A model generated the notes under the pieces. It ran no database searches and was not told where the DNA came from. It saw only the letters and a program-made list of their open reading frames with translations. A DNA stretch of 64,000 nucleotides, from positions 248,001 through 312,000 of the forward strand of contig JAJGRE010000002.1 in the NCBI GenBank assembly GCA_021083345.1, written 5' to 3'. Both the position numbers and the translations under genes were made by a program. Position 1 is the stretch's first letter. Each line of letters starts with the position of its first letter. The stretch is from Calditrichales bacterium MX18-03 (GTDB lineage: Bacteria > Bacillota > Clostridia > Lutisporales > Lutisporaceae). Shown here in pieces: positions 8,444 through 18,167 of the stretch.

Positions 8444-10664
8444 TATATCCTCCTCTACGCAAAATTGCATCAAAATAATCTATTTCCATCAGCTTGGGCA
8501 CTTCTGCCGGCGGCAGCGGTTTGCTCATCAGGTATCCCTGCACGTTATCGCAGCTGCATCCAATCAGATATTCCAATTGGCTCTCCGTTTCAACACCCTC
8601 TGCTACGACTTCAATCTGAAGCTTTTGCACCAAGGATACGATGGACCCTGTTATATCCTTTTCCATCGAACCTGTATCGATATCCCGTATAAAGCTCTGG
8701 TCAATTTTCAAGGTATTCAGTGGCAGCCTTTTAAGATAGTTCAAGGATGAATAGCCTGTTCCGAAGTCATCCATAGAGACCCTGACACCTAGCCCGCGCA
8801 GCTCTTCCAGCATCGCAACCGTCTGCTCAAAGGAGTTGATCAGCAGGCTCTCGGTAACCTCCAGCTCCAAATGTGCCGGCTCGAAGCCCGTTTCATCCAG
8901 GACATGCTTTACCATCTCGGCAAAATTCGATTGCTTCAGCTGTACTGCGGATATGTTCACAGAAATGAGCAACTCCGGACTGCATGTACGATTCCACTCC
9001 GCTCCCTGACGGCAGGCTTCTGTGAGCACCCATTCTCCCAAGGGTACAATCAAGCCGGTATCCTCTGCCACTGGTATGATTTCTTTGGGAGAAATGGCTC
9101 CCAATTCAGTATCATTGCATCTAAGCAGTGCCTCGAAGGAGCGGATGACGCCGGTTCTCAGTTCAACCAGCGGTTGGTAATGGAGACTAAAGCCGTCATG
9201 CTCCAGAGCCTTGCGCACACAATTATTGATCATAAGCCGTCGCAGAATATCCGTCTTCATCTCTTCCCGGAAGAATTGAATATTGTTCTTCCCCATGGCT
9301 TTGGTTTTATACATGGCGGTGTCTGCATTTTTGAGGAGTTCTTCCGCTGTTGTCCCATCGTCAGGATACATGGCGATTCCCATACTGACGCTCATATTAA
9401 AATTATAACCGTCGAATTCGAAGGTTTTGTCCAGATCGTTCTTCAGTCTTTGGCATAACTCATAAGCCTCCCTGGGGTCCTTTACGTTTTGTGCCAGAAG
9501 GGCGAACTCATCCCCACCCAGCCTTGCCAGCGTCTCATATTTCCGCATACGCTGCGACAACCGCCAGGCAATTGCCTTCAACAGCTTGTCACCCACACTG
9601 TGTCCTAGAATGTCGTTTACGTCCTTGAAATTGTCTATATCCAGAAAAACCACAGCGGCATGCATGCGGCTCCGCTCCGACAAGCTTATGGCTATATCGA
9701 GCCGATTCATAAACAGGCTGCGGTTGGGCAGATCCGTCAAGGAATCATGATAGGCCAGGTACTGCAGGCGTTCCTGCTGCTCTTTCAGTGCTTCCTCCGA
9801 AGCCAGAACCTCTTCATAAAGGGCGGAAAGCTCCCTGTTCTTTTCATGCAATATGTTCTCATACCGGACTCTGGCAGTGATATCCTGCAATACGCCTAAA
9901 ACTCTTTCCGGTTTGCCGTCAGCATCAGTTTCCAGCTCTGCCACAGAGTGAATGTACTTTTCCTGGACTGATGGATCGTTAATTGCGAATTCTACGTTGT
10001 AAGGCATTCTTTTTGTAATCAGGTCATGCAGGGCTTCATCCAGCTTCCTGCGATACTGGCTTTGCACCATGCTCTGAACCGCAGGAAGCGGCAGATAAGG
10101 TGACTTCCGTTCCAGACCATATATCCGGAACGCCTCTTCTGACGCCCAAACATTACCCGTATGCAGATCGATTTCCCAGTTGCCTGCATTGGCCAGCGCC
10201 TGTGCTTTGTTCAGCCGCCTTTCATTCTCCCGGGCTATCCTGTTTGCATTCAGCAATTCTTTATTCTGCTGCTCTAACTGAGCCTCGTTCACTTTCAGCA
10301 GCGTTACATCATTAAAAATCGTTATAAAATACCTTTTCATAGGCGAAAAAGCATGAATCCCGTACCAGCGTTCCAATCCGCTGACATATTGCATGATATC
10401 GACAGGCTTTCCACTTAAGGCAACCTCCCCATATATGGAAATCCAGTCCACCTCATCCTTTTCTATATCGGGGAGGATCTGCCGGACGGTCTTGCCGATG
10501 ACTTTCTCCTTTTTCAATCCCGTCAAGCATTCAAAAGCGCTGTTGATGTCGATATACCTGTAATCCAAAGGCTTACCGCATTCATCTGTCAAGATTTCAT
10601 GAAAGGCAAAAGCGTTTACCATATTCTCAATTATAGACCGGTAAAACTTATCCGAAAACTCCAT
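8427..10664 (-). CDS. PAS-PAS-GGDEF-EAL c-di-GMP protein
   Basis: This 745-residue cytosolic protein has two PAS-like domains (about 1-130 and 150-280), a short coiled coil, a GGDEF domain (about 310-470, active site [10 protein letters not shown]) and an EAL domain (about 490-740, with [24 protein letters not shown] and EGVET). Both catalytic sites look intact, so it could make and degrade cyclic di-GMP, with PAS-sensed input choosing between them. No RxxD inhibitory site precedes GGDEF. The gene overlaps mscL by 17 bp at its 3' end. Confidence 0.92.
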   Translation of the reverse strand: MEFSDKFYRSIIENMVNAFAFHEILTDECGKPLDYRYIDINSAFECLTGLKKEKVIGKTVRQILPDIEKDEVDWISIYGEVALSGKPVDIMQYVSGLERWYGIHAFSPMKRYFITIFNDVTLLKVNEAQLEQQNKELLNANRIARENERRLNKAQALANAGNWEIDLHTGNVWASEEAFRIYGLERKSPYLPLPAVQSMVQSQYRRKLDEALHDLITKRMPYNVEFAINDPSVQEKYIHSVAELETDADGKPERVLGVLQDITARVRYENILHEKNRELSALYEEVLASEEALKEQQERLQYLAYHDSLTDLPNRSLFMNRLDIAISLSERSRMHAAVVFLDIDNFKDVNDILGHSVGDKLLKAIAWRLSQRMRKYETLARLGGDEFALLAQNVKDPREAYELCQRLKNDLDKTFEFDGYNFNMSVSMGIAMYPDDGTTAEELLKNADTAMYKTKAMGKNNIQFFREEMKTDILRRLMINNCVRKALEHDGFSLHYQPLVELRTGVIRSFEALLRCNDTELGAISPKEIIPVAEDTGLIVPLGEWVLTEACRQGAEWNRTCSPELLISVNISAVQLKQSNFAEMVKHVLDETGFEPAHLELEVTESLLINSFEQTVAMLEELRGLGVRVSMDDFGTGYSSLNYLKRLPLNTLKIDQSFIRDIDTGSMEKDITGSIVSLVQKLQIEVVAEGVETESQLEYLIGCSCDNVQGYLMSKPLPPAEVPKLMEIDYFDAILRRGGYNAEGV

Positions 10665-10913
10665 TTCCGTACTCCTTCGTTAATTATCCATCAGATGCAA
10701 CTGTGATGCCATATAATCGGGAAAATGCAGAGTATTAGATGATAGAACGTGTTGGATCGGTATCAATCAAACATGCACAAGCTATATGAAGCTCATGAAT
10801 TGTCTCAGGAGAAACATGAACAGACAGGCATTGTGAATACTATTTACATTATATTTCAAAAATAGCTATTTTTCAACAATTGTTCCATAAATCCCTCCCT
10901 GTAAGGGCATATG

Positions 10914-10940
10914 AAAAAGCACCCGCCTTCCGGCAGATGC
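10914..10940 (-). terminator. Rho-independent terminator
   Basis: On the minus strand GCATCTGCC, a GGAA loop and GGCGGGTGC form a 9-bp stem with G-U pairs followed by TTTTT, just after the VOC gene. The rest of 10665-10913 shows no gene. Confidence 0.8.
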
Positions 10941-10956
10941 CTATACCAATCTAAGC

Positions 10957-11319
10957 TTACATATTTTCCACAAATTGAATTTTCAAACCGTTAGGATCCA
11001 ATACAAAGAAGAATTTCACATGGGGGTTGGGCTGAACGGGTCCGCTGTGGATGCTCAAACCTTTTTCCTTTATATAACCCATCATTTCGTCAACAGACTT
11101 CACTTCAAAGCCCAGGGAAATGTCTTGCCCGATATTGACTTCCTTGTTCGCTTTATGGCTGATCAGTTCAACCTTTGTTTCGCCATCTCCCAGAAACACG
11201 ATTTCCGTTTCCGGCCCGGCGTTAAACCTTCTTTCAAGCTTCAGTCCAACAATTTCCTGATAGAACTTCAATGACGCTTCCATATCACTGACTGTCAAGG
11301 TACACCAGCAAAACTTCAT
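10957..11319 (-). CDS. Glyoxalase/VOC superfamily protein
   Basis: This 120-residue protein has the paired beta-alpha-beta-beta-beta modules of the vicinal oxygen chelate fold, starting FCWCTLTVSDMEASLKFYQE and ending FFVLDPNGLKIQFVEN. Metal ligand positions fit lactoylglutathione lyase-like enzymes (histidine/glutamate near the start of each half), but the C-terminal glutamate is replaced by glutamine in KIQFVE, so activity is uncertain. I chose the ATG at 11319, eight bases after GGAGGGC; an ATG at 11325 is too close. A terminator follows. Confidence 0.75.
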   Translation of the reverse strand: MKFCWCTLTVSDMEASLKFYQEIVGLKLERRFNAGPETEIVFLGDGETKVELISHKANKEVNIGQDISLGFEVKSVDEMMGYIKEKGLSIHSGPVQPNPHVKFFFVLDPNGLKIQFVENM

Positions 11320-11542
11320 AGACATGCCCTCCTCGTATGATTCATCATGTGTTTTTCCAATTGGATTGCAACACTCAATCTTATTATAAGCTTGAATGCA
11401 TAAGTAATCAATACAAGGAAGTCATACCGGGAGCGTAGAGAACAGCAGCGTTATAATTTGCTCAATGCTATTGTCCGCCAGCTATTTCAATAGTATAATT
11501 ATGAACTATATGAAAAGATTAAGCATAACAAAGGAGCTCCAT

Positions 11543-12712
11543 ATGAAGAGTCAGTCATTTTTCTCGGCATTGAACCGTGAAGAGCGGTATAATATCATTT
11601 CTTACTTCGTCGCGTTCCTGGGAAGCGGAATTTTTGTAATTCTGCTGGGTTCCATCCTTCCGATGGTCAAGTCGGAATACGGCCTCAGCTACAGCTTGGG
11701 GGGTGTCCTGCTGTCCTCACATTCCTTTGGAAATCTGTCTGCCAGCTTTATTTCCGGTGTGGTTCCGTTATATATCGGCATTAAAAGATCTGCTGTGCTT
11801 TTCAATGCACTCCCTTATATTGGACTTGCCCTCATCATGCTTACAGGAAATCCCATTCTGCTGATTGCCGCATTCCTATTGACCGGAATCGGCCGCAGCG
11901 GCCTCAACAATTACTGCAACAGTGCAGTCAACAGCGTTTCGGGCGGCAATTCCAGCGCATTGAACCTTCTGCACAGCTGTTTCGCAATTGGTGCTTTCTC
12001 TGCGCCCTTTATCGTCCTCTTTTGCACCCGCAGCAGCGGTTACGGCTGGAAAGGTGCTGTCACTGCAACCATCCTGTTCGGAATCATATCTTGTGCTCTT
12101 CTAATGAAAACCAAGATGGCACCTGCAAGTGAAAGAATGCAGTCTAGTCACACCCGCTCCTTCGAATTTATGAAAAACGGTCGTTTCTGGATCACCTGCG
12201 GCATCCTGTTTTTTTATCTCGGCGCAGAAAACGGCATTATCGGCTGGCTGGTAACCTATTTTACCGACTCGGGCCTGATGAGCCTGGGCTTTGCACAAGC
12301 CTTATCGGCCATATTGTGGATCGTGATTCTGCTTGGCCGCTTGCTATGCAGTTACCTTGCACGCCTTGTTCCGGACAAGGCTGTCCTGCTGACTTCCAGC
12401 GTGGGTGTGAGTATCTTCTTTATTCTCATGGTTTCCAGCCAGAATCCCACGCTAATTACCATCTATATCATCGGGCTGGGGTTCTGCATGTCGGGTATCT
12501 ACCCTACTTCCATCTCTAATACCGGTGCTGTCATAAAGAATTATCCCATGGCGATGGGTACGCTGCTGACCCTTACCACCATATCTGCCATCATCACACC
12601 AGGCTTGATTGGCTTTGTAGCAGAGCACACCGGCATAGACGGCGGTATGACACTCATAACCGGCTCTGTGCTGGCTATGCTGGCATGTGCGGCGGTCAAT
12701 GCGGTTTACTAG
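11543..12712 (+). CDS. MFS transporter
   Basis: The protein (about 389 residues) has roughly twelve hydrophobic segments and the major facilitator layout. It carries a weak loop 2-3 motif near LSSHSFGNLSAS, and the sequence SGIYPTSISNTGAVIKNYPMA resembles the FucP/Bsc6-type sugar-transporter branch. The substrate is unknown. AAAGGAG precedes the ATG at 11543; an upstream ATG at 11465 is unlikely. It stands alone on the plus strand, followed by a hairpin. Confidence 0.8.
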   Translation: MKSQSFFSALNREERYNIISYFVAFLGSGIFVILLGSILPMVKSEYGLSYSLGGVLLSSHSFGNLSASFISGVVPLYIGIKRSAVLFNALPYIGLALIMLTGNPILLIAAFLLTGIGRSGLNNYCNSAVNSVSGGNSSALNLLHSCFAIGAFSAPFIVLFCTRSSGYGWKGAVTATILFGIISCALLMKTKMAPASERMQSSHTRSFEFMKNGRFWITCGILFFYLGAENGIIGWLVTYFTDSGLMSLGFAQALSAILWIVILLGRLLCSYLARLVPDKAVLLTSSVGVSIFFILMVSSQNPTLITIYIIGLGFCMSGIYPTSISNTGAVIKNYPMAMGTLLTLTTISAIITPGLIGFVAEHTGIDGGMTLITGSVLAMLACAAVNAVY

Positions 12713-12727
12713 TTTGTATTGTTCAAA

Positions 12728-12747
12728 GACTGCCTCGAAAGGCAGTC
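12728..12747 (+). terminator. Hairpin after MFS gene
   Basis: GACTGCCT, a CGAA loop and AGGCAGTC form a stable 8-bp stem 15 bp past the MFS stop. The following T tract is weak and interrupted. Confidence 0.5.
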
Positions 12748-12765
12748 ACACAGATTACAGTGCCA

Positions 12766-13164
12766 CTATTTCTTTTTTCTCTTTTTTTCCTCTGCCAGCT
12801 TTGTATTCTCAGCTGCCCTGAATTTTACGATCCGGCCTATCAGTTCGTATGGCAGCAGTTTATCTATAGGGAATTGCACCGACCCCTTTGCCCCTTTATA
12901 TACCGATAGCTCATCCTTAAAGGCTTCAATACCGCTGGGTGCCGGATAGAACCCGATGTGGCTCTTAAATGCGGCAAAATGCACCAGATTTCCATGCAGT
13001 GAAAAGGTAGGCATCTGATAGCTTATTTTCTCCTCAGCATCCGGAGCGGACTCTTTTATCACTTTTCTTAAGGTTTGCAGCGTTTCCTGAAGCTCAAGCG
13101 GAAATTGTGAAATATAGACATCAATTGATTCGGGTGCTGCTTTGATTTCTTCCATATTGGGCAT
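12766..13164 (-). CDS. DUF1801 / YdhG-type iron chaperone-like protein
   Basis: The protein has 132 residues with the DUF1801 pattern: EKISYQMPTFSLHGNLVHFAAFKSHIGFYP (two adjacent segments) and a basic KKRKKK tail. Family members have a frataxin-like fold, and B. subtilis Fra (YdhG) is an iron chaperone. The start at 13164 follows AAGGGGAAGGGAGG. It lies about 40 bp downstream of the nitroreductase-like gene on the same strand. The region immediately after it contains the plus-strand hairpin of the facing MFS gene. Confidence 0.75.
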   Translation of the reverse strand: MPNMEEIKAAPESIDVYISQFPLELQETLQTLRKVIKESAPDAEEKISYQMPTFSLHGNLVHFAAFKSHIGFYPAPSGIEAFKDELSVYKGAKGSVQFPIDKLLPYELIGRIVKFRAAENTKLAEEKKRKKK

Positions 13165-13205
13165 CCTCCCTTCCCCTTCTTTTGTTTTCATATTCTCACA
13201 GTACA

Positions 13206-14093
13206 TTAGAGTTCGATTTTCGCAATGGTACGATAGTCTTTATTCCCGGGTTCTATCCCAGTAAAGTGCCATTTGCAGGGAATCCCCATCGCACCTGCCA
13301 AACCCTCGAACATATACATCATGATGCCTGCGTCGATGTCGTTTTCCTGATTCTCATTATTTATGACAGCGAGCTCTGCTTCGCCATCCTTTAGGATGAA
13401 TCTGCAAGGCTGAATATTCTTGTAAGAAGGCGCATTTCTGACATAATAAAACACTTCTGCCATGCCCCTGCTCTCCAGCTCTTCATAAGTTGCTTGCCTG
13501 CCCCAATCATATAGGAATACAATTTCTCCCAGCGAATGTCTGGAGGTGTCAAAGGGTTCCGCTTCATTCATTTTTGTGCCATAAGGGTCTTGTTTAAAAG
13601 AAGCAGCCGTACTGGTTACGATGACGTGTGCTGCCTTATGCTTAACAGCTTTCTCATCTGCCTGTCCGAAGGCCAGAAGGTAGATCATCTTTCCGGACTG
13701 ACCTGCCTGGAGCTTGGAATTGATCTCTAGAGGGATATTTCTCAGATTGATCCAGCAGCTGCCCAGCATCAGCTCATATAGCTTTCTGACCACTGACTGC
13801 AAATAATAGGCTCCCAAAAACTCAGCTTCAGGATCTTCTTTTGAGACAGTAAGTCCCACATAATGAGGACTTTTGATCATAACACCATGATAACCGCCTA
13901 CACCCTTTAAGCTATTGAATACTTCTTCACCATTTTCCAGCAGTATGAGTGAAAACCCTTTTTCATTGCCGATACCTGCGTTGATTTCCGTCAGGTATGC
14001 CATGACATCACCAAGCACCACCTTGTTCAAGGGACCCTCTTCATATTCTCTCGTCGATTGAGTATTGGAAGCAAAATCTCTGAAGCTCATCAT
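13206..14093 (-). CDS. Putative nitroreductase (TM1586-like domain)
   Basis: This 295-residue protein resembles the putative nitroreductase family. The N-terminus FRDFASNTQSTREYEEGPL mimics the FMN-binding start of nitroreductases, and VRNAPSYKNIQPCRFIL is the family's second half-domain. It likely binds FMN as a single-chain pseudo-dimer. I place the start at the ATG at 14093 after GGGGAGG; an upstream ATG at 14135 gives an unlikely YYYYI leader. It is probably co-transcribed with the downstream DUF1801 gene. Confidence 0.7.
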   Translation of the reverse strand: MMSFRDFASNTQSTREYEEGPLNKVVLGDVMAYLTEINAGIGNEKGFSLILLENGEEVFNSLKGVGGYHGVMIKSPHYVGLTVSKEDPEAEFLGAYYLQSVVRKLYELMLGSCWINLRNIPLEINSKLQAGQSGKMIYLLAFGQADEKAVKHKAAHVIVTSTAASFKQDPYGTKMNEAEPFDTSRHSLGEIVFLYDWGRQATYEELESRGMAEVFYYVRNAPSYKNIQPCRFILKDGEAELAVINNENQENDIDAGIMMYMFEGLAGAMGIPCKWHFTGIEPGNKDYRTIAKIEL

Positions 14094-14301
14094 GATACCT
14101 CCCCATAATCTGTTTATATAATAATAATATACCATTCTTTATATATCCGTATCTATGATTCCAATCACAAAGAAAAAGAACAATCCCATTCCCCTTCGCA
14201 TCTCGTTCATGCCTCTATTTTTCATAGTGTCGTTGGAGCATTTTGTTGTTTAATATATGATATTCTTATAATTGCACGTGACTTGGACTGAGTCATACAA
14301 A

Positions 14302-14336
14302 AACCCCTCCGCCTGATTATCCTGGACAGAGGGGTT
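14302..14336 (-). terminator. Rho-independent terminator
   Basis: AACCCCTC and GAGGGGTT form the stem. On the minus strand it is followed by TTTTTG. It lies 36 bp after the stop of a small minus-strand reading frame (14372-14500). Confidence 0.7.
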
Positions 14337-14371
14337 AAAATGCCTAAACTAAACAGCCGAACACTACTTTG

Positions 14372-14500
14372 TCAAGTGTAGTAGGCTTTGGACAGTTGGA
14401 CGGACTTAGGATCCAACAGATTTGCGTGGATATCCTGACAGCCTGCAGCATGCTTTTCATCAAGAGAATACTTATATTTTTCTCTATCCACAATAACCAC
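14372..14500 (-). CDS. Possible small protein (42 aa)
   Basis: A short frame starting GTG at 14500 after AAGAGAAAGA reads VIVDREKYKYSLDEKHAAGC then QDIHANLLDPKSVQLSKAYY. The composition is protein-like, and a good terminator lies just after the stop. I recognise no family. An overlapping 70-residue frame (14344-14556) looks less like protein. It may be a remnant. Confidence 0.3.
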   Translation of the reverse strand: MVIVDREKYKYSLDEKHAAGCQDIHANLLDPKSVQLSKAYYT

Positions 14501-14606
14501 TCTTTCTCTTTTTTACATCCTATTCGCGAATAAGCCTGTTGGTTATAGGACAACAAAAGATTTTTTCACATTAATTCTTGATAGAGCGTTGTATCGTATC
14601 AAATAA

Positions 14607-14642
14607 AAAACACTTTATTCTAGATCTAGAATAAAGTGTTTT
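14607..14642. terminator. Perfect 36-bp palindrome, probable terminator
   Basis: AAAACACTTTATTCTAGA is followed immediately by its exact reverse complement, giving 18-bp arms with no spacer. It lies 30 bp past the stop of the 58-residue gene, and the flanking A/T tracts allow termination in either direction. Confidence 0.65.
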
Positions 14643-14671
14643 GAACAGATTCTAAGGTAAATTGAATTTTG

Positions 14672-14848
14672 CTAATCCTGGTATCCATTCAATTGCTGCT
14701 GTACAGCGTTTAGTGAATTTATTGCCTGTTGGATCCTGTTCTTGTTGTCTTGCTTCTCTGCAGAGTTAAGTGCCTGCTGTAATGTGCTGATTGTCGACTG
14801 TACGGATGACATACTTTGATCAACATATTGTTTAGCTTTTCCTGCCAC
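14672..14848 (-). CDS. Small Gln/Ser-rich helical protein (58 aa)
   Basis: A GTG start at 14848 follows a strong AGGAGGT. The protein begins MAGKAKQYVDQSMSSVQSTI and continues with STLQQALNSAEKQDNKNRIQ and a helix ending QQQLNGYQD. It is amphipathic and Gln/Asn/Ser-rich, in the style of small spore or cell-surface-associated proteins of Clostridia (compare DUF1657-type proteins), but I cannot assign a family. The strong ribosome binding site plus a terminator support expression. It stands alone, 105 bp downstream of iorB. Confidence 0.6.
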   Translation of the reverse strand: MAGKAKQYVDQSMSSVQSTISTLQQALNSAEKQDNKNRIQQAINSLNAVQQQLNGYQD

Positions 14849-14953
14849 TGGCTATACCTCCTATAATATTTATTCATCCATAGTATCTTCAACAAATTGT
14901 TATCTATGCATCATTTTATGCTTAGAAGCCAACTTTCAGCCTCTGTTCACCTG

Positions 14954-15526
14954 CTATACACTCAAACCCGCCTTAAAAGCTTCCAGGTTTATTTCAACAA
15001 ATTTCGGCTTTACACATTCCTTTATGGCCGCTCTCCATTCTAGCTCCGTAAGCCCCATGGCCTTTACAAGCGCTCCCAAGAGGATCACATTCATTGTCTT
15101 GGGATTGCCCAATTCCTCTGCGATTCTGCCTGCATCGATTACAGTTGCATCCACTTTTCTGGAAATGGTCTCTATGACGCCTCTTGGGTATTCCCTTTTG
15201 CCCGACAAGATAGGCACGGAAGGAATCTTATGGTTGTTGATCACGACTTTGCCGTCAGGCTTCAGGAACTCCAGCCATCTCAAGGTCTCCATGATCTCAA
15301 AGGAAACCAGTACGTCCGCTTGGCCTTTGCCTATGATGGGTGCATGGACCTGTTTGCCGAATCTTACCTGGGTCGTGACGCTGCCTCCCCTCTGAGCCAT
15401 TCCATGGACCTCCGACATCTTGACATCATAGCCCGCCGAAACAAGGCCTGTCGATAATATCTGACTCGCCAGGATGGTTCCCTGGCCACCAACCCCGACC
15501 AATAAAATATTCTTTACATCCGCCAT
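14954..15526 (-). CDS. iorB: Indolepyruvate:ferredoxin oxidoreductase, beta subunit
   Basis: This 190-residue protein is the gamma-type domain of 2-oxoacid:ferredoxin oxidoreductases, with LLVGVGGQGTILASQILSTG at the N-terminus and EVHGMAQRGGSVTTQVRFG in the middle. With IorA it oxidatively decarboxylates aryl pyruvates from aromatic amino acids to aryl-acetyl-CoA and reduces ferredoxin. It starts one base after the iorA stop, so the two are translationally coupled. Confidence 0.93.
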   Translation of the reverse strand: MADVKNILLVGVGGQGTILASQILSTGLVSAGYDVKMSEVHGMAQRGGSVTTQVRFGKQVHAPIIGKGQADVLVSFEIMETLRWLEFLKPDGKVVINNHKIPSVPILSGKREYPRGVIETISRKVDATVIDAGRIAEELGNPKTMNVILLGALVKAMGLTELEWRAAIKECVKPKFVEINLEAFKAGLSV

Positions 15527-15527
15527 A

Positions 15528-17306
15528 CTAATTGCCTGCCTTTCTGATCGCTTTTTTCGGGCAAACCTGGGCGCATACCTGGCAGCCTATGCACTGGATC
15601 TTGTCAATGGATGCTTTTTTACTCTCATTGTCAAAGGCAAGAGCAGGACAGCCCGGTTTGGTGCACAACCTGCAGCCGATACATACATCGGTGTCAACCT
15701 CGCATAAGCTCTTGTAGTCGCCGAATTCCTTCATGTCATGCTCAGAATGCTTTTTCAGTACGCATGGCCATCTGGTGATGATGACTGTCGGTTCCGTCTG
15801 TTCCATCGCCCAGTCAAAAGCTGCCTTTAGCTCATCCAATCTCAACGGATTGACTGTCTTGACCAGGTCAATCCCCAGTGCTCTTACAAGCGGTTCTATC
15901 TCAACGATTTTAGCAGGCAAACCTTGTAGGGTAAAGCCGGTTCCCGGGTTTTCCTGATGACCTGTCATGCCTGTGATCCGGTTGTCCAGTATGCAGGTTA
16001 TGGAATTGCTTCTATTGTAAACCGTATTTAAAAGGCTGTTCATACCTGTATGGAAGAAGGTCGAGTCGCCGATGACGGCAACAGCCCTCATTTTTTCGTT
16101 GAACCGGTTAAAGACCTGCTGGGCGCCGTGTCCCATGCTGATGCTTGCGCCCATGCAGATACAGGTGTCCTTGGCGTACAGCGGATCCATGCCGCCCAAG
16201 CCGTAACAGCCGATATCCCCGGTGATCATAATATCTTTTCGCTTTGAAAGCTCATAAAAGAAGCCCCTGTGGGGACAACCCGCACACAGTACCGGCGGTC
16301 TGGGCACTACAACAGAATCGTCATACCTGATTACTTCCCTTTCTACTCCCAAAAGCGCTTTAGCCAATATGTCCGGGTTCAGCTCACCGGTCCTCGGTAC
16401 CACATCCTTTCCTATGCATGGGATACCTGCTGCTTTTATCTGCTCTTCCATGTATGGTTCCAGTTCTTCTATGACATAAAGATATTTCACCTGACTTGCA
16501 AACGACCTTATTTTATCCACCGGAAGCGGATAAGTGAAGCCCAGCTTCAAATAGGATGCTTTCTCCCCGTACACTTCCTTTGCATATTGATAGGCTATTC
16601 CCGCTGTAACGATGCCTATATCCTTGCTGTTCCATTCAGTGTAGTTGAGCTCCGTTTCATTTGAGAACTTCTCCAGGTCAATCAGCTTCTGCTCAAGTGC
16701 GACGTGCAGCTTCCTGCAGACTGCCGGAACTGCATCGAACTTCTGAAGGTTCTTGACATAAGGCTTCTTGACTGCCTCTGATTTTTCACCCAATTCCACC
16801 AAGGTCTTGCTATGACACACTCTTGTTGTCATTCTCATAAGCACCATGGTATCGAATCCTTCGCTTATCTCCATGGCGGCCTTCACCATGTCCTTGGACT
16901 CCTGGCTGTTGCTGGGCTCAAGCATCGCAACCTTGGCAAACTTGGCATAATATCGGTTGTCCTGCTCGTTCTGTGATGAGTGCATCCCCGGATCATCCGT
17001 GGATATAAGTACCATTCCGCCATTCACCCCGGTATATCCGAAGGTAAACAGCGGATCTGCAGCCACATTTACACCTACATGCTTCATGGAAGCAAGGGCT
17101 CTTGCGCCTGCAATGGAAGCCCCGATTGCAGCTTCCAGCGCGACCTTTTCATTGGGTGCCCATTCTGCAATGATGTCTTCTGTGTATAGGGCTATATTTT
17201 CAAGTATTTCAGTACTTGGGGTGCCCGGATAAGCGGCAGCGTAGGAAATTCCTGCCTCATAGGCACCTCTGGCTGCTGCTTCGTCACCTGTCATAAGCTT
17301 TTTCAT
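15528..17306 (-). CDS. iorA: Indolepyruvate:ferredoxin oxidoreductase, alpha subunit
   Basis: The 592-residue protein contains the pyrimidine-binding domain (start to about 190, with YPGTPSTEILE), the transketolase-type TPP domain (about 340-520, GDIGCYGLGGMDP and GDSTFFHTGMN) and a C-terminal pair of [4Fe-4S] ferredoxin motifs (CIGCRLCTKPGCP and CIGCQVCAQVCPKK). This is the complete IorA architecture. It ferments aromatic 2-oxo acids in anaerobes and archaea. GAGGTAG precedes the ATG. Confidence 0.95.
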   Translation of the reverse strand: MKKLMTGDEAAARGAYEAGISYAAAYPGTPSTEILENIALYTEDIIAEWAPNEKVALEAAIGASIAGARALASMKHVGVNVAADPLFTFGYTGVNGGMVLISTDDPGMHSSQNEQDNRYYAKFAKVAMLEPSNSQESKDMVKAAMEISEGFDTMVLMRMTTRVCHSKTLVELGEKSEAVKKPYVKNLQKFDAVPAVCRKLHVALEQKLIDLEKFSNETELNYTEWNSKDIGIVTAGIAYQYAKEVYGEKASYLKLGFTYPLPVDKIRSFASQVKYLYVIEELEPYMEEQIKAAGIPCIGKDVVPRTGELNPDILAKALLGVEREVIRYDDSVVVPRPPVLCAGCPHRGFFYELSKRKDIMITGDIGCYGLGGMDPLYAKDTCICMGASISMGHGAQQVFNRFNEKMRAVAVIGDSTFFHTGMNSLLNTVYNRSNSITCILDNRITGMTGHQENPGTGFTLQGLPAKIVEIEPLVRALGIDLVKTVNPLRLDELKAAFDWAMEQTEPTVIITRWPCVLKKHSEHDMKEFGDYKSLCEVDTDVCIGCRLCTKPGCPALAFDNESKKASIDKIQCIGCQVCAQVCPKKAIRKAGN

Positions 17307-17500
17307 CGAACTACCTCCTCAAAATCCATCTTCTAATTAAATTGTATTACTAAAGCTACTGGTTTCGCAATTATTATGCCAAAGAAAAGCAATGCATTAA
17401 CTCTTCAGTCTCTATGGATCTGCTTGCCATGTTCGGTAATAATCGCTCCGGTAAAAAGACAGCAAATATTGTATTTTATTGACCAAAGTGGTGAAAATTA

Positions 17501-17530
17501 TTTACATATCAGAGAGCCGAATTGTATAAT
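17501..17530 (+). promoter_or_regulatory. Rubrerythrin promoter
   Basis: TTTACA (17501-17506), an 18-bp spacer and TATAAT (17525-17530), about 40 bp before the rubrerythrin start. The 17307-17500 stretch holds no other feature I can support. Confidence 0.65.
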
Positions 17531-17569
17531 GATTAAAATAACTAACGATTACATAATGGAGGGATCTAT

Positions 17570-18064
17570 ATGGGAGAGCAAAAGACACTTAGGAATCTCA
17601 TGGAAGCATTTGCCGGAGAATCTCAAGCCAACAGAAAATACCTGGCCTACTCCAGGAAAGCGGAGGCAGAAGGGAAAATCAACGCTGCTAAGCTGTTCAA
17701 GGCAGCTTCAGATGCCGAAACCTTGCATGCGCTCAAGCACTTCGACGTTGCAGGCAAAATCGGAACAACGGTTGACAACCTGAAGGATGCCGTAATGGGT
17801 GAAACCCACGAATACCAGGATATGTACCCTGATTTTCTAAAAACTGCCGAAGAAGAAGGCAACAAGGCGGCAATCATGACGTTTACTTTTGCCATGAAAG
17901 CTGAGGAGGTCCATGCCAAGCTTTATAAGGAAGCTTTGGAAAGCCTCGATCAGACAGAAGAAGTATTCTACTTTCTTTGCCCGGTATGTGGGAATATCGA
18001 AAAATTCGTTCCGGAGAAATGCAGCATCTGCGGCGTGCCAGGAACCAAGTTCATCAAGTATTAA
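17570..18064 (+). CDS. Rubrerythrin
   Basis: The 164-residue protein has an N-terminal ferritin-like di-iron domain with E/ExxH ligands (AFAGESQANRKY, DAETLHALKH, ETHEYQ, AMKAEEVHAKLY) and a C-terminal rubredoxin-like domain with CPVCGN and CSICGVPG. Rubrerythrins reduce hydrogen peroxide in anaerobes using electrons from reduced rubredoxin or NADH. GGAGGG precedes the ATG, and a good promoter and terminator frame it as a single-gene unit. Confidence 0.95.
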   Translation: MGEQKTLRNLMEAFAGESQANRKYLAYSRKAEAEGKINAAKLFKAASDAETLHALKHFDVAGKIGTTVDNLKDAVMGETHEYQDMYPDFLKTAEEEGNKAAIMTFTFAMKAEEVHAKLYKEALESLDQTEEVFYFLCPVCGNIEKFVPEKCSICGVPGTKFIKY

Positions 18065-18094
18065 CCCAGTTCAGCTCAGCTAAATTATTGGAAT

Positions 18095-18136
18095 AAAAAA
18101 TCTTCAGCAGAGAGGTTACTCGGCTGAAGATTTTTT
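18095..18136. terminator. Bidirectional terminator
   Basis: AAAAAATCTTCAGC and GCTGAAGATTTTTT form a perfect 14-bp stem between rubrerythrin (plus) and the PPi-PEPCK-like gene (minus), serving both. Confidence 0.9.
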
Positions 18137-18167
18137 ATACAGGCATTCTTATGTGCCGTAGTATTCC

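Noticed and set aside
17376-17783. 135-residue plus-strand frame overlapping rubrerythrin
   Set aside because: It spans the rubrerythrin promoter and start in another frame; rubrerythrin motifs are unambiguous.
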